Source: Paraburkholderia sp. PGU19 (GTDB taxonomy: Bacteria > Pseudomonadota > Gammaproteobacteria > Burkholderiales > Burkholderiaceae). From it: DNA of 64,000 nucleotides. Position 1 is the first letter of the stretch; each line of letters opens with the position of its first letter. A model generated the notes under the pieces. That model did no database searches and was not told where the DNA came from. It was given only the letters and a program-made list of their open reading frames with translations. The stretch covers positions 1,302,001 through 1,366,000 of the forward strand of contig NZ_AP023181.1 of NCBI RefSeq assembly GCF_013426915.1. The letters run 5' to 3'. This document shows positions 27,852 through 36,745 of this stretch, piece after piece. The position numbers were made by a program, and so were the translations under genes.

Positions 27852-28560
27852 CGCCGTCGCTATCGGATTTCGAGAGGAAAGACCGAGAAACGCTTCTAAT
27901 CGACGGCGTTTCTCCATTACGCTCCAAGACCCTATCACCATCACACGGTTTTTACATTTTCAGAGAAGATCAAGGACGATAAAGAGGCACCGGTAGCGCC
28001 CGTTCATCGAGCAAAGTATCTGAACGGGTCATCGACACAGAGGAGCAAAAAGCCGTTTTGTCCGGAGCGCGAAGCTCATCCGGCCGACAGTGTCGCCTGG
28101 ACGATACAGACGTATATATCGAACAGGGGCTACCCTACAGCGCGGTCAGACCGGACAACGGATGCAGAGAGTATGAGCATCGATCATCTACACCGTAAGC
28201 AAATCTATACGCGCGTATCTCAAACAGAGACTTAGATTTCGTTGCGCTGGTGAAGTATTCAAAGTTTAATCGAACCTAAGAAGGAACAGCAGGTTCGTCA
28301 GGAAGTTGTTTTGCATGATCGTCGACCAGGAGATTGCGGAAAAAGCAACGAGGCTGAGTTGACCTGCCGTTTATCGAGATTCGTCTTTACGGAAATGAAG
28401 ACGCCTGGTCGATGGAGGAGTCAACATGTGCCGATTGCACCGACTAACGCACTCCGGGAATGCGTTCTCGATCCGCAGCAGGCCGTCAACGGGATTCGAC
28501 GGACGGCGATCTCGACAGTGGGTCGCGAAACGATCATTGGCAAAAACCGGGAAACCATCC
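27852..28560. other. Stretch without a recognised gene
   Basis: About 700 bases. A frame from about 27905 to 28236 is open for some 110 codons but has no start codon and no motif I recognise; it may be a remnant or chance. Confidence 0.35.
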
Positions 28561-28821
28561 ATGGCACTTTCAAATTCAGAAAGACAGAGACAGTATCGGG
28601 AGAGGCGGCTTGGCGTTGGAGGAAAACATGAGCGCATCAGTTGTCTCGTATCTATTGCTTCCAAGCGAAGTCTAGAACGTTTGGCATTTCATTTCGATCG
28701 TACGATTACCGGCACGATTGAGATGCTGATTAACGAGAGAACAAATCAGGTGCTTAGTCAGCTTGACGAAGATGGACAGCAGCGCTTCTTTTCACAAGGA
28801 TTTGTGCCAGAGGATGCATAG
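28561..28821 (+). CDS. Small Arg-rich protein, possibly ribbon-helix-helix-like
   Basis: An 86-residue frame from ATG 28561: SNSERQRQYRERRLGVGGKH, ERISCLVSIASKRSLERLAF, HFDRTITGTIEMLINERTNQ. The basic N-terminus followed by a beta-helix-helix-like section (ERISCLVS..SLERLAFHFDRTITGTIEMLI) suggests a small DNA-binding protein of the kind found on plasmids and prophages. I do not recognise a named family. No strong ribosome-binding site is visible, so expression is uncertain. Confidence 0.5.
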   Translation: MALSNSERQRQYRERRLGVGGKHERISCLVSIASKRSLERLAFHFDRTITGTIEMLINERTNQVLSQLDEDGQQRFFSQGFVPEDA

Positions 28822-29298
28822 CGAAGCAATCGAGCGCGGGATGCACCGGATTCCGTGAACCCACAACGTCTGCCGATAACAGCAAAGCAAGTGTCCCCTC
28901 CGCGAGGCAGCGAGGGAATGCCGGGTAAAGAAATTCATTGCGCGCTTTCCATTGCCGCCGGCAGGACGACCGATGAAGGCGGCGATCGCGCGCGAATCTC
29001 GCAGTCAAATAAAGGCGACAGTCTGATCCGATTGACCCGCCCAAGACGCTGTCTCCCGGACGAAGAGACGCCTATTGCAGTGCTGGAGAAGCCCGGTGCG
29101 TCGTAGCATCTGGTCGTAAATTGCGGTGCCAACATTTTGAAGGCGCCCTCACCTATCTGGGACTGCAATTTGCCAGTTCAAGGCGCGACGCCAAGCCTGT
29201 GAGGCGTTCGCTGCCGGCGTCAGATGAAGAACGAGATTGTCGCTGGGTACCGAAGCCCGCTGACAGCAAGTTAAAGCGTTCCAAATTCCCGAGGTCCT
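28822..29298. other. Gene-free stretch upstream of AraC gene copy 1
   Basis: About 475 bases. No supported gene. Only the last 15 or so bases before the araC-type start match the sequence in front of copy 2. Confidence 0.35.
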
Positions 29299-30232
29299 AT
29301 GTCCCAAGTCGACTGGCTGAGCCATCTCCTGCAAATGATCACCGTTTCTGGGCAGTTGGAGATCCGCTGCACTTACGGTGCGCCATGGCGGGTGACCTGG
29401 GCCAAGTCCGCGGCGCACGAAATTCCTTTCCACGTCGTACTCAAGGGTCGGGCCATTATTGAGGATCCGGAGGCGGGAACGACCAGGGAACTAATGGGCG
29501 GAGATATCGTGCTGTTGACGCGCGGCTCGGCGCACGTGCTTCACGACGGCAGCGGGCATGCTCCGGGTCCTACCTACAATCGTCAGGGTTCCGCGGGATG
29601 GACGCTGAGCGAGAATGATGGCGAGGGCGAGCATCTGGACATGTTATGTGGCCGGTTTTTCATCGCACCGCCTCATGATCGCCTGATCTGCGATTACCTT
29701 CCCACGAATCTGGTGGTACAGGCTGCGGCCAGACAGGGCGAACAGGCGCACGTATCCGCATCGAACCATCTAGCCAATCTCGTGGCGCTGATGCGCGAAG
29801 AATCCGCCGGTGACAAACCGGGCGGGTTCGCCATCCTCAACGCCCTGTCATCAGCGCTGTTCACAATGGCGCTGCGCGCGGCGAGCGAATCCGAGCAAGC
29901 ACCAGCAGGCTTGCTCGCGCTTGCTGGTCATCCCCGATTGGCTCCCGCCATTTCAGCCATGTTCACCGATCCGGCACGGCCGTGGAACCTGCCTGATCTG
30001 GCCGGCCTGTGCGGTATGTCACGCGCAACCTTCGTGCGGCACTTTCAGGACAAGATGGGACGCTCGGCCAACGAACTGCTGACCGATATCCGGATGAGCA
30101 GGGCCGCCAATGATCTGAAGAAGCCGGCGATGAGCACCGAGGCCGTGGCAGACGCAGTAGGGTATCGATCCGTGGCAGCATTCCGGCGCGCCTTCACCGA
30201 CAAGATGGGGATGACGCCGGGGCAATGGCGCA
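29285..30232 (+). repeat. 948-bp direct repeat containing AraC gene, copy 1
   Basis: Matches 33742-34689 at an offset of 4457 with scattered substitutions. The two copies bracket the CMD fragment, nitroreductase copy 2, CMD, GST and GNAT genes, so homologous recombination between them could delete that block. Confidence 0.85.
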
Positions 30233-30255
30233 ATCAGGCGCGCGCCGGGGGGTAA
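29299..30255 (+). CDS. AraC-family regulator with N-terminal cupin, copy 1
   Basis: 318 residues. The N-terminal cupin_6-type domain (QLEIRCTYGAPWRVTWAKSA, HVVLKGRAIIEDPEAGTTRE, GDIVLLTRGSAHVLHD) is followed by two AraC helix-turn-helix units (WNLPDLAGLCGMSRATFVRH, MSTEAVADAVGYRSVAAFRR, AFTDKMGMTPGQWR). Such regulators typically control adjacent oxidoreductase or CMD genes. The CMD fragment at 30546 and nitroreductase copy 2 lie downstream. About 95% identical to the gene at 33756. Confidence 0.93.
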   Translation: MSQVDWLSHLLQMITVSGQLEIRCTYGAPWRVTWAKSAAHEIPFHVVLKGRAIIEDPEAGTTRELMGGDIVLLTRGSAHVLHDGSGHAPGPTYNRQGSAGWTLSENDGEGEHLDMLCGRFFIAPPHDRLICDYLPTNLVVQAAARQGEQAHVSASNHLANLVALMREESAGDKPGGFAILNALSSALFTMALRAASESEQAPAGLLALAGHPRLAPAISAMFTDPARPWNLPDLAGLCGMSRATFVRHFQDKMGRSANELLTDIRMSRAANDLKKPAMSTEAVADAVGYRSVAAFRRAFTDKMGMTPGQWRNQARAGG

Positions 30256-30440
30256 TGCGCTTCGCTTGCGTGTCGACGAGAAGGCCTTTCCGAGCGCGCA
30301 GTGCGAAAGGATCGGCCGCGCCAACACTGCTAGGCGTCGCATCGGGGCCGCACATCGGCGTTCGAGTAGCCGAATCTCGATCTGGTGAGACGACTGATGG
30401 CTTGCCGTACCGATCGACCATCGGGGAATGGATTGCCCCG

Positions 30441-30530
30441 TAGTTTGATCCTTTATGGCATTTAATTGAGCAAATGTAGTCTCGAAATCGGTATCAGGCA
30501 GGCTTAAAGTGGAGGCTCCTAACCACTGCA
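30441..30530 (+). promoter_or_regulatory. Shared promoter-region element, copy 1
   Basis: About 90 bases directly upstream of the CMD fragment at 30546, roughly 78% identical by eye to 35498-35588, which precedes the DUF417 gene at 35616. Conserved strings include AGTTTGATCCTTT, GTCTC and AAATCGGTATC. Likely the same regulator, perhaps one of the AraC proteins, binds both. Confidence 0.55.
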
Positions 30531-30545
30531 TGAAAGCGTCGCTCC

Positions 30546-30734
30546 ATGACTCGTTTCGCTATTCCAGCCATCGAGGCCACCACCGCAGATATCTACGCAC
30601 GGGTCAAGAACGTTGCTAGCGCCCGTGTCCCGAACAGCTTCGGTGCGTCTGGTTATCTCGGCCCGGGCTCACCGGCCGGACTGCCTAACGCCGAAAGCGT
30701 TTCAGAACTTTGCATGACCACATGCTTTGGATAG
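30546..30734 (+). pseudogene. N-terminal fragment of a CMD-family gene
   Basis: A 62-codon frame whose first 48 or so residues match the N-terminus of another CMD subgroup (FAIPAIEATTADIYARVKNV, ARVPNSFGASGYLGPGSPAG, LPNAESV). It then runs into unrelated sequence and stops. The catalytic Cys region is absent. It sits just upstream of nitroreductase copy 2 and retains its own promoter-like region, so it looks like a gene truncated when the nitroreductase segment was inserted or recombined. Confidence 0.65.
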
Positions 30735-30785
30735 AGCGTAAGCACTCTTGTACCCCAACCTATCCCTTAACCAAGAGGAATAAGT

Positions 30786-31421
30786 ATGACCAGCGGAACC
30801 ATCAAGACCAATGCCGTCATCGAATGCATCCTGAGCCGCAGCGCCGCCAAGTATTACGACCCCGCCGCGACCTTGAGTGACGACCAGATCCGCGAACTGG
30901 TGCGAATCGGCACCTCCGCGCCGACGTCCTTTCACTTGCAGAACTGGCGCTTCATCGCCGTTCGCACGCCTGAAGCCAAGGCTCGGCTCAGCCCAATCGC
31001 CTGGAATCAGCCTGCGATCACCGATGCGGCTGTTACCTTCATCATCTGCGGCCAGTTGGCCGATTCCAGCGTAATACCGGATCGTCTGGCGCCGCTGGTG
31101 GAAGCGGGTGTCATGCCGGAGGCGATGGTGTCGGAATGGGAAATCCCCGCACGCGGTCTGTACAAGGAACACCCGCAACGCCAGCGAGACGAGGCGGTAC
31201 GCACCGGCACCTTTGGCGCTGCGGCGATGATCTACGCGGCTCGCTCGATTGGCCTGGGTTCGACGCCCATGATCGGTTTCGATGCCGAAGCTGTGCACCG
31301 GGAGTTCGGACTGACCGACGACGAGGTGCCGGTCATGCTGTTGACCGTAGGCGCAGAGCGTCCCGGAAACTGGGCACAGAAACCGCGACGCGCCGTGGCG
31401 GAAGTATTGGATTTGGTATGA
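30786..31421 (+). CDS. Nitroreductase family protein, copy 2
   Basis: 211 residues, identical in sequence to copy 1 over nearly its whole length but with a six-residue N-terminal extension (MTSGTIK in place of M) and a different last few residues (AEVLDLV). AGAGGAA precedes ATG 30786. FMN-dependent oxidoreductase of the nitroreductase fold. Followed after 186 bases by a CMD gene, as in copy 1 but with a longer gap. Confidence 0.92.
   Translation: MTSGTIKTNAVIECILSRSAAKYYDPAATLSDDQIRELVRIGTSAPTSFHLQNWRFIAVRTPEAKARLSPIAWNQPAITDAAVTFIICGQLADSSVIPDRLAPLVEAGVMPEAMVSEWEIPARGLYKEHPQRQRDEAVRTGTFGAAAMIYAARSIGLGSTPMIGFDAEAVHREFGLTDDEVPVMLLTVGAERPGNWAQKPRRAVAEVLDLV
30807..31383 (+). repeat. 577-bp direct repeat within nitroreductase gene, copy 2
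   Basis: Counterpart of 23564-24140. Flanking sequence is unrelated on the left and diverged on the right. Confidence 0.85.
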
Positions 31422-31607
31422 GTATTTCGCCACGACATTGAACGCGCCGACCGATTAAATGGCCACCAGGTGAGAGGCAAGTACAAGCCTCTGCACATTG
31501 AAGGCCCAACCAGCTTCGACCCTGACCGGGCCACGAAGTAAGCCGACGGACAGTTCCCCCAAGGGCTTCCATCAAATAATCAAATTAGTTATATAAGGAC
31601 TACTAAG

Positions 31608-32153
31608 ATGCCGAGAACTATTGCTCTCACGCCGGAACAGGTACCGGCCGATTCGAAACCGACTCTCGATGCTTTCACGAAGAGCATCGGATTCACCCCG
31701 ACCATGATGGCCTCGTTCGCGCAAAGCCCAATCGCGTTCAATTCGTGGGCCACCCTGCTCGGGTCCATGAGCAAGGCGCTCGACGTGAAGACGCGTGACA
31801 GCATCGGTCTGGCCGTCTCCGAGGTGAATGGTTGTAACTACTGCCTGTCAGTCCACAGCTTCACGGCCAAGCATATGGCGGAGCTACCGGCTGATGAGAT
31901 CACTCTCGCCCGGAAGGGACACGCCAGCGACCCGAAACGCGACGCCGCCGTCCAGTTCGCGCGCAAGGTCATCGAGAAGCGCGGCCAGGTCACTGACGCC
32001 GATCTGAAAGCTGTTCGCGATGCCGGCTACACCGATGCGAACGTTATGGAGATTATCGCGCTGGTCGCCATGTATTCCCTGACGAACTTTCTTAATAACG
32101 TGTTCGATCCGGAGAAGGACTTTCCCGCCGTTACGCCGGCTGGGTCGATCTGA
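31608..32153 (+). CDS. CMD/AhpD-like protein
   Basis: 181 residues with an intact CNYCLSVH motif; the closest relative in the window is the gene at 24215. Conserved DSKPTLDAFTKSIGFTPTMM and LTNFLNNVFDPEKDFPAVTP. It follows nitroreductase copy 2. The pair's divergence from the 24215 gene contrasts with the near-identity of the two nitroreductases. Confidence 0.92.
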   Translation: MPRTIALTPEQVPADSKPTLDAFTKSIGFTPTMMASFAQSPIAFNSWATLLGSMSKALDVKTRDSIGLAVSEVNGCNYCLSVHSFTAKHMAELPADEITLARKGHASDPKRDAAVQFARKVIEKRGQVTDADLKAVRDAGYTDANVMEIIALVAMYSLTNFLNNVFDPEKDFPAVTPAGSI

Positions 32154-32301
32154 ACTCTATCCGGTCGCGTGGGCCATCTCACGGACCCTTTTGAGGTTCC
32201 GTTTGAAGGAACTGTAAGGCCAAAGCCCGGATGCCCTCAGGATGGAACCTTGGGGATGTGTCCGGGTTTCCCATATAGACCGCGGGTCTAGGAGGATGGA
32301 A

Positions 32302-32997
32302 GTGACGCTCAATCATTCAATTTTCGCCCGCTGGCCGGCGAAATACCCCGACAGGCTCCAGCTCTTTTCCCTGCCGACGCCGAACGGGGTGAAGGTCGGG
32401 ATCATGCTGGAGGAGACGGGCCTCGCGTATGAACCACACCGAATCGACATCATCGAAAACGAGAACCAGGATTCGGCCTTCCTGGCGCTCAATCCTAATG
32501 GCAAGATTCCGGCGATCTACGACCCCAACGGGCCGAGTGGCCGACCGCTGGCATTGTTCGAATCAGGGGCAATTCTCGTCTACCTCGCTGACAAGACGGA
32601 GCAATTCCTCTCCACCGATCCCCATACGCGCTACGAAACCATCCAGTGGCTGATGTGGCAAATGGGTGGCGTCGGGCCGATGTTCGGCCAGGTCGGCTTC
32701 TTCAACAAGTTCGCCGGCAAGGCCTACGAGGACAAGCGTCCTCGCGACCGTTACGTAACCGAGTCAGCGCGTCTGCTCAGTGTCCTTGACGAACGGTTGG
32801 TGTCACGCGAATGGGTAATGGACGACGGCTACAGCATCGCCGACATCTCACTTCTGGGGTGGGTGCGAAACCTGATCGGCTTCTATGAGGCACGCGAGCT
32901 CGTCGGCTTCGACCGGTTCACGAATGTGCGGCGCTGGCTCGATCATGGTCTCACGCGGCCAGGAGTACAGCGAGGGCTGCAAGTGACGGCGGCCTAG
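32302..32997 (+). CDS. Nu-class glutathione S-transferase (YfcG/YghU-like)
   Basis: About 232 residues. The N-terminal thioredoxin fold begins LQLFSLPTPNGVKVGIMLEE, the TPNG(x)K signature of the Nu class, whose members YfcG and YghU reduce disulfides and organic peroxides with two bound glutathiones. Then NPNGKIPAIYDPN and LALFESGAILVYLADKT form the glutathione-binding site, and the helical C-domain has WLMWQMGGVGPMFGQVGFFN and SIADISLLGWV. ATG 32296 directly abuts GGAGG, so GTG 32302 is better spaced; the difference is two residues. It fits the surrounding oxidant and electrophile theme. Confidence 0.9.
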   Translation: MTLNHSIFARWPAKYPDRLQLFSLPTPNGVKVGIMLEETGLAYEPHRIDIIENENQDSAFLALNPNGKIPAIYDPNGPSGRPLALFESGAILVYLADKTEQFLSTDPHTRYETIQWLMWQMGGVGPMFGQVGFFNKFAGKAYEDKRPRDRYVTESARLLSVLDERLVSREWVMDDGYSIADISLLGWVRNLIGFYEARELVGFDRFTNVRRWLDHGLTRPGVQRGLQVTAA

Positions 32998-33164
32998 CGG
33001 AAGTCTGGATCGAGAGAAGGCGCCTGCTGGGTGCCAGGGGCAGCGTAAGAGCTATAGCGGGGAATGAAATTCACCAACATTCGCGACCAAAAACGGCGAA
33101 ACACTATCCAGTCCAATTGATCACCATGGGTGACCGTTAGCGTCTCTTGTTTCAGGAACATTCT

Positions 33165-33614
33165 ATGCAATCAGTCGAGATCAGAGCTGTCGAGAGTGCC
33201 GACTTTGAAATCTGGCTTCCGCTGTGGAGAGGTTATCAGCGTTTTTATGAAGTGGATATCCCCGAGTCCGTGACGCTCAAGACCTGGGCGCGCTTCTTGG
33301 ATCCAGCCGAACCAATGTATGCGGCGCTTGCCATCATAGGCGAACAAGCGTCCGGGTTAGTGCATTTGATCTACCATCGATCGACCTGGACGACCGGCAA
33401 TTATTGTTATCTCCAGGACCTGTTCGTCGCGGACAATGCGCGTGGCAGCGGCATCGGCCGGGCGCTAATCGAGCATGTTTTCACCGATGCACGACGTAAG
33501 GGAGCGGCCCGCGTGCACTGGTTGACACACGAATCCAACGATAACGCTATGCAGCTTTACGATCGCATTGTTGATCGCTCGGGTTTCGTCCAATATCGAA
33601 AACTTGTTACCTGA
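33165..33614 (+). CDS. GNAT-family N-acetyltransferase
   Basis: 149 residues from ATG 33165. Acetyl-CoA-binding motif A is visible as YLQDLFVADNARGSGIGRAL, with motif B in ARVHWLTHESNDNAMQLYDR. The family transfers acetyl groups from acetyl-CoA to amines; the substrate cannot be told. It lies in the segment bounded by the two AraC direct repeats. Confidence 0.9.
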   Translation: MQSVEIRAVESADFEIWLPLWRGYQRFYEVDIPESVTLKTWARFLDPAEPMYAALAIIGEQASGLVHLIYHRSTWTTGNYCYLQDLFVADNARGSGIGRALIEHVFTDARRKGAARVHWLTHESNDNAMQLYDRIVDRSGFVQYRKLVT

Positions 33615-33741
33615 CAGATGGCGCAGGTCCGTCTCGAGGACGCGCTCGCCGCACTCCGCCACGGGTCCGATCAATTCAGTGACCGGCCGGCCTGGTGCGT
33701 ACAAGGGAGCGGATTCACCGTGAGACGCTAGATCGTCTCAA

Positions 33742-34689
33742 GTTCCGGAGGTCCTATGTCGCAAGTTGACTGGCTGAGCCATCTCGTGCAAATGATCACC
33801 GTTTCTGGGCAGTTGGAGATCCGCTGCACTTACGGTGCGCCATGGCGGGTGACCTGGACCAAGTCTGCGGCACACGAAATTCCTTACCACGTCGTACTCA
33901 AGGGTCGGGCCATTATTGAGGATCCCGAGGCGGGAACGACCAGGGAACTGGTGTGCGGAGATATCGTGCTGTTGACGCGCGGCTCGGCGCACGTGCTTCA
34001 CGACGGCAGCGGGCATGCTTCGGGTCCCACCTACAATCGCCGGGCTTCCGCGGGATGGACGCTCAGCGAGAATGATGGCGAGGGCGAGCATCTGGACATG
34101 TTATGTGGCCGGTTTTTCATCGCACCGCCTCATGATCGCCTGATCCGCGATTACCTTCCCACGAATCTGGTAGTACAGGCTGCGGCCAGACAGGGCGAAC
34201 AGGCGTACGTATCCGCATCGAACCATCTAGCCAATCTCGTGGCGCTGATGCGCGAAGAATCTGCCGGTGACAAACCGGGCGGGTTCGCCATCCTCGACGC
34301 CCTGTCATCAGCACTGTTCACAATGGTGCTGCGCGCGGCGAGCGAATCCGAGCAAGCACCAGCAGGCTTGCTCGCGCTTGCTGGTCATCCCCGATTCGCT
34401 CTCGCCATTTCAGCCATGTTCACCGATCCGGCACGGCCGTGGAACCTGCCTGATCTGGCCGACCTGTGCGGTATGTCACGCGCAACCTTCATGCGGCATT
34501 CTCAAAACAAGCTGGGCCGCTCCGCTATTGAACTGCTGACCGATATCCGGATGAGCCGGGCCGCAAATGATTTGAAGAAGCCGGCGATGACCACCGAGGC
34601 CGTGGCAGACGCAGTAGGGTATCGATCCGTGGCAGCATTCCGGCGCGCCTTCACCGACAACATGGGGATGACACCGGGGCAATGGCGGC
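33742..34689 (+). repeat. 948-bp direct repeat containing AraC gene, copy 2
   Basis: Counterpart of 29285-30232; see that entry for the arrangement. Confidence 0.85.
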
Positions 34690-34712
34690 GCCTGGCGACC
34701 GAAGGCGAGTAA
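33756..34712 (+). CDS. AraC-family regulator with N-terminal cupin, copy 2
   Basis: 318 residues, about 95% identical to the gene at 29299, including the cupin_6-type domain and two AraC helix-turn-helix units. Differences cluster in the first DNA-binding unit (FMRHSQNKLGRSAIEL against FVRHFQDKMGRSANEL) and at the C-terminus (QWRRLATEGE), so DNA specificity may have begun to drift. The start ATG 33756 follows GGAGG. Confidence 0.93.
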   Translation: MSQVDWLSHLVQMITVSGQLEIRCTYGAPWRVTWTKSAAHEIPYHVVLKGRAIIEDPEAGTTRELVCGDIVLLTRGSAHVLHDGSGHASGPTYNRRASAGWTLSENDGEGEHLDMLCGRFFIAPPHDRLIRDYLPTNLVVQAAARQGEQAYVSASNHLANLVALMREESAGDKPGGFAILDALSSALFTMVLRAASESEQAPAGLLALAGHPRFALAISAMFTDPARPWNLPDLADLCGMSRATFMRHSQNKLGRSAIELLTDIRMSRAANDLKKPAMTTEAVADAVGYRSVAAFRRAFTDNMGMTPGQWRRLATEGE

Positions 34713-35615
34713 CGCGCTTCGTTTTGAACGATGCATCGGACAACGGAGACCGCGGTGGGTTGCCGCGCCATGATTAGGGAACTCACTCGTGCCGGGCTTT
34801 ATGACTGATGTGCGCGCCAAACTGCATTGCCAATAGCGTCCATGGCAGACCTGCGTCGTATCGCATGACACTGTCGTCCGATACGACGCGACGGAACAGA
34901 AGTGGTCCCTTTTTAACAGACGAAGTCAGCCATTTTGCAGAAACCATCGAGGCGGCTGCTATGCGCCAAAGTCGCTCGCCTTATGCGCGAGCGGGCGCCT
35001 CTGGATGTCGTTGAGATACGCGCACGGGTCGCGCCTGTAGAGTTGCGCCAACGAATCACGCTCATGATCTGCCGCGCCATCCCGTCCGGCTCGCAGCGTG
35101 CATCGCGACCAGCCCGTCGACCCGGAAGATTGCACATAGACGAATCTGGTTTCGATCTTAGTGTTTTGCGCATGGGAACGCTCTCGTTATCGAGATAGCG
35201 CGAAAGCGCTTACTCGCGCATGATGTGTGTTTCCTCGCTTCCCGGATACCGGAGCCTTTGAACAAGAGCTTGTGGCGCACAATCACCCATTGCGCAATGG
35301 TGACACAAAGCGGCGCGTCCCGTGGCCGGCAACGCCCAGTAGTCGATGCCGCGCAGATTCCGAATTACGGCACGCGACGGTAGCGTGCTAATCGGGATTA
35401 AACACATACCGCTGAACCACCGTGATCACATATTCGTCGAGAGATGCTCTGCCTCGCCTGACACGGTACGCAGATTTATGCCGATGGTCCTCTTCTCTAG
35501 TTTGATCCTTTCTAGCATTTTGTTGAGGAAATTTGGTCTCAAAATCGGTATCGGGTAGGCCTACAGTAAAGGCTCTGAATCACCTGCCACGTACAACCTG
35601 AATAGGGTACCGAAA
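34713..35615. other. Stretch with a possible transposase remnant and a promoter element
   Basis: About 900 bases with no intact gene. On the minus strand near 34960-35100 one frame reads DHERDSLAQLYRRDPCAYLN, DIQRRPLAHKASDF, which resembles the C-terminal end of IS66-type transposases (a DPxxYLxDxxxR pattern). The match is short and tentative. The final 120 bases hold the shared promoter element. Confidence 0.35.
35498..35588 (+). promoter_or_regulatory. Shared promoter-region element, copy 2
   Basis: Immediately upstream of the DUF417 gene at 35616. Matches 30441-30530, as described there. Not present upstream of the other DUF417 gene at 18536. Confidence 0.55.
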
Positions 35616-36122
35616 ATGATCACCCGCACAAATCAGTTTCGTCCACAAATCGCCGAAAAGAGCGTCGGTTTACACTCTCATTTAGCCTTGCTCAGATGGG
35701 CGCTGGTGGTCATCTTTCTTTGGTTCGGTGGTATGAAATTCACCACTTACGAAGCCCACGGCATCGCACCGTTCATCATCAACAGCCCCGTCATGAGCTG
35801 GTTAAACATCCTATTTAGTGTACAAGGTGCAAGCTACGTGATACGTGTACTTGAGCTGTCGACCGCAGGCGCCCTAATCCTGGGAGCCTTCCGGCCTATT
35901 TTCTCCATATTAGGCGCAGCGATGTCAGCCGCGACCTATTTGATCACACTCATCTTCTTCTTGAGCACGCCTGGAGTCGCAGAAGCAACAGCGGGAGGAT
36001 TTCCGGCCATTTCAGCCATGCCCGGCCAGTTTCTTCTTAAAGATCTTGTTCTGATAGCTGCATCCCTTTCTCTTCTACTAGCGTCTGTCCGGGGTTCGAA
36101 ATCCGACGCACAGTGGTCGTGA
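35616..36122 (+). CDS. DUF417 (RclC/YkgB-like) inner membrane protein
   Basis: 168 residues, paralogue of the protein at 18536 (LLRWALVVIFLWFGGMKFTT, YEAHGIAPFIINSPVMSWLN; VLELSTAGALILGAF; GQFLLKDLVLIAAS). Four membrane segments predicted. AGGG lies nine bases before ATG 35616. Family link to reactive-chlorine resistance through E. coli RclC; in E. coli the operon is governed by the AraC-type RclR, and AraC-type genes also occur nearby here at 33756 and 38048. Confidence 0.9.
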   Translation: MITRTNQFRPQIAEKSVGLHSHLALLRWALVVIFLWFGGMKFTTYEAHGIAPFIINSPVMSWLNILFSVQGASYVIRVLELSTAGALILGAFRPIFSILGAAMSAATYLITLIFFLSTPGVAEATAGGFPAISAMPGQFLLKDLVLIAASLSLLLASVRGSKSDAQWS

Positions 36123-36745
36123 AGTGATAGACGTCTCCCCAAACCTCTGCCAACGGTTGCCACGCCAGTCGCGGCAACGACGACGGGGCTCCGAACTGTT
36201 CCGTCTTTTCATGACATCCACATCCCGACATTCAGGCGCATCCGTCAGAAACTGCTGGTCCGAGTCGAACCTCTCATCGCCTCCGCTGAAGGACGCATGA
36301 GCGGTATCGAACATGTACTGGAGCTACATCGGGAACCGAATACAGACCACGTCGAACACGGATTGCGTCATCCGTGTCCTGAGCGGAATCAAGACGAACG
36401 AGTGTCGAGGGCCGCCCGATATCCGCCACCTCGACTCCATTTTCTCAGCCCGCTAGCAATGTGTCGCATACCTGTCACTCCTTGCCTGAATCGTTTTCGA
36501 GCCAGATCTCCCGCGTGTTCCAAGATGAAAAATCTCTTGCCTGACTATGCCAGGAAATCCACTTAACGGTGAATTTTCTATACGCATGTATAGTCGCGCC
36601 AACTTTCCAGGACGACGCGTACCCGGGTACACTTGCCCTCCCATAGTCAGCTACAAACAGCTACGTTTCGTCGATATGCGCGTCGGAATCCTTGGCATCC
36701 TGTTCGGTTCCACGTAAGGCCAATCTATAACCAGATCGAGAACAA
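36123..36745. other. Gene-free stretch
   Basis: About 620 bases. No supported gene, repeat or terminator. Confidence 0.4.

Noticed and set aside
27905-28236. Open frame of about 110 codons without start
   Set aside because: No start codon, ribosome-binding site or recognisable motif; likely chance or an old remnant.
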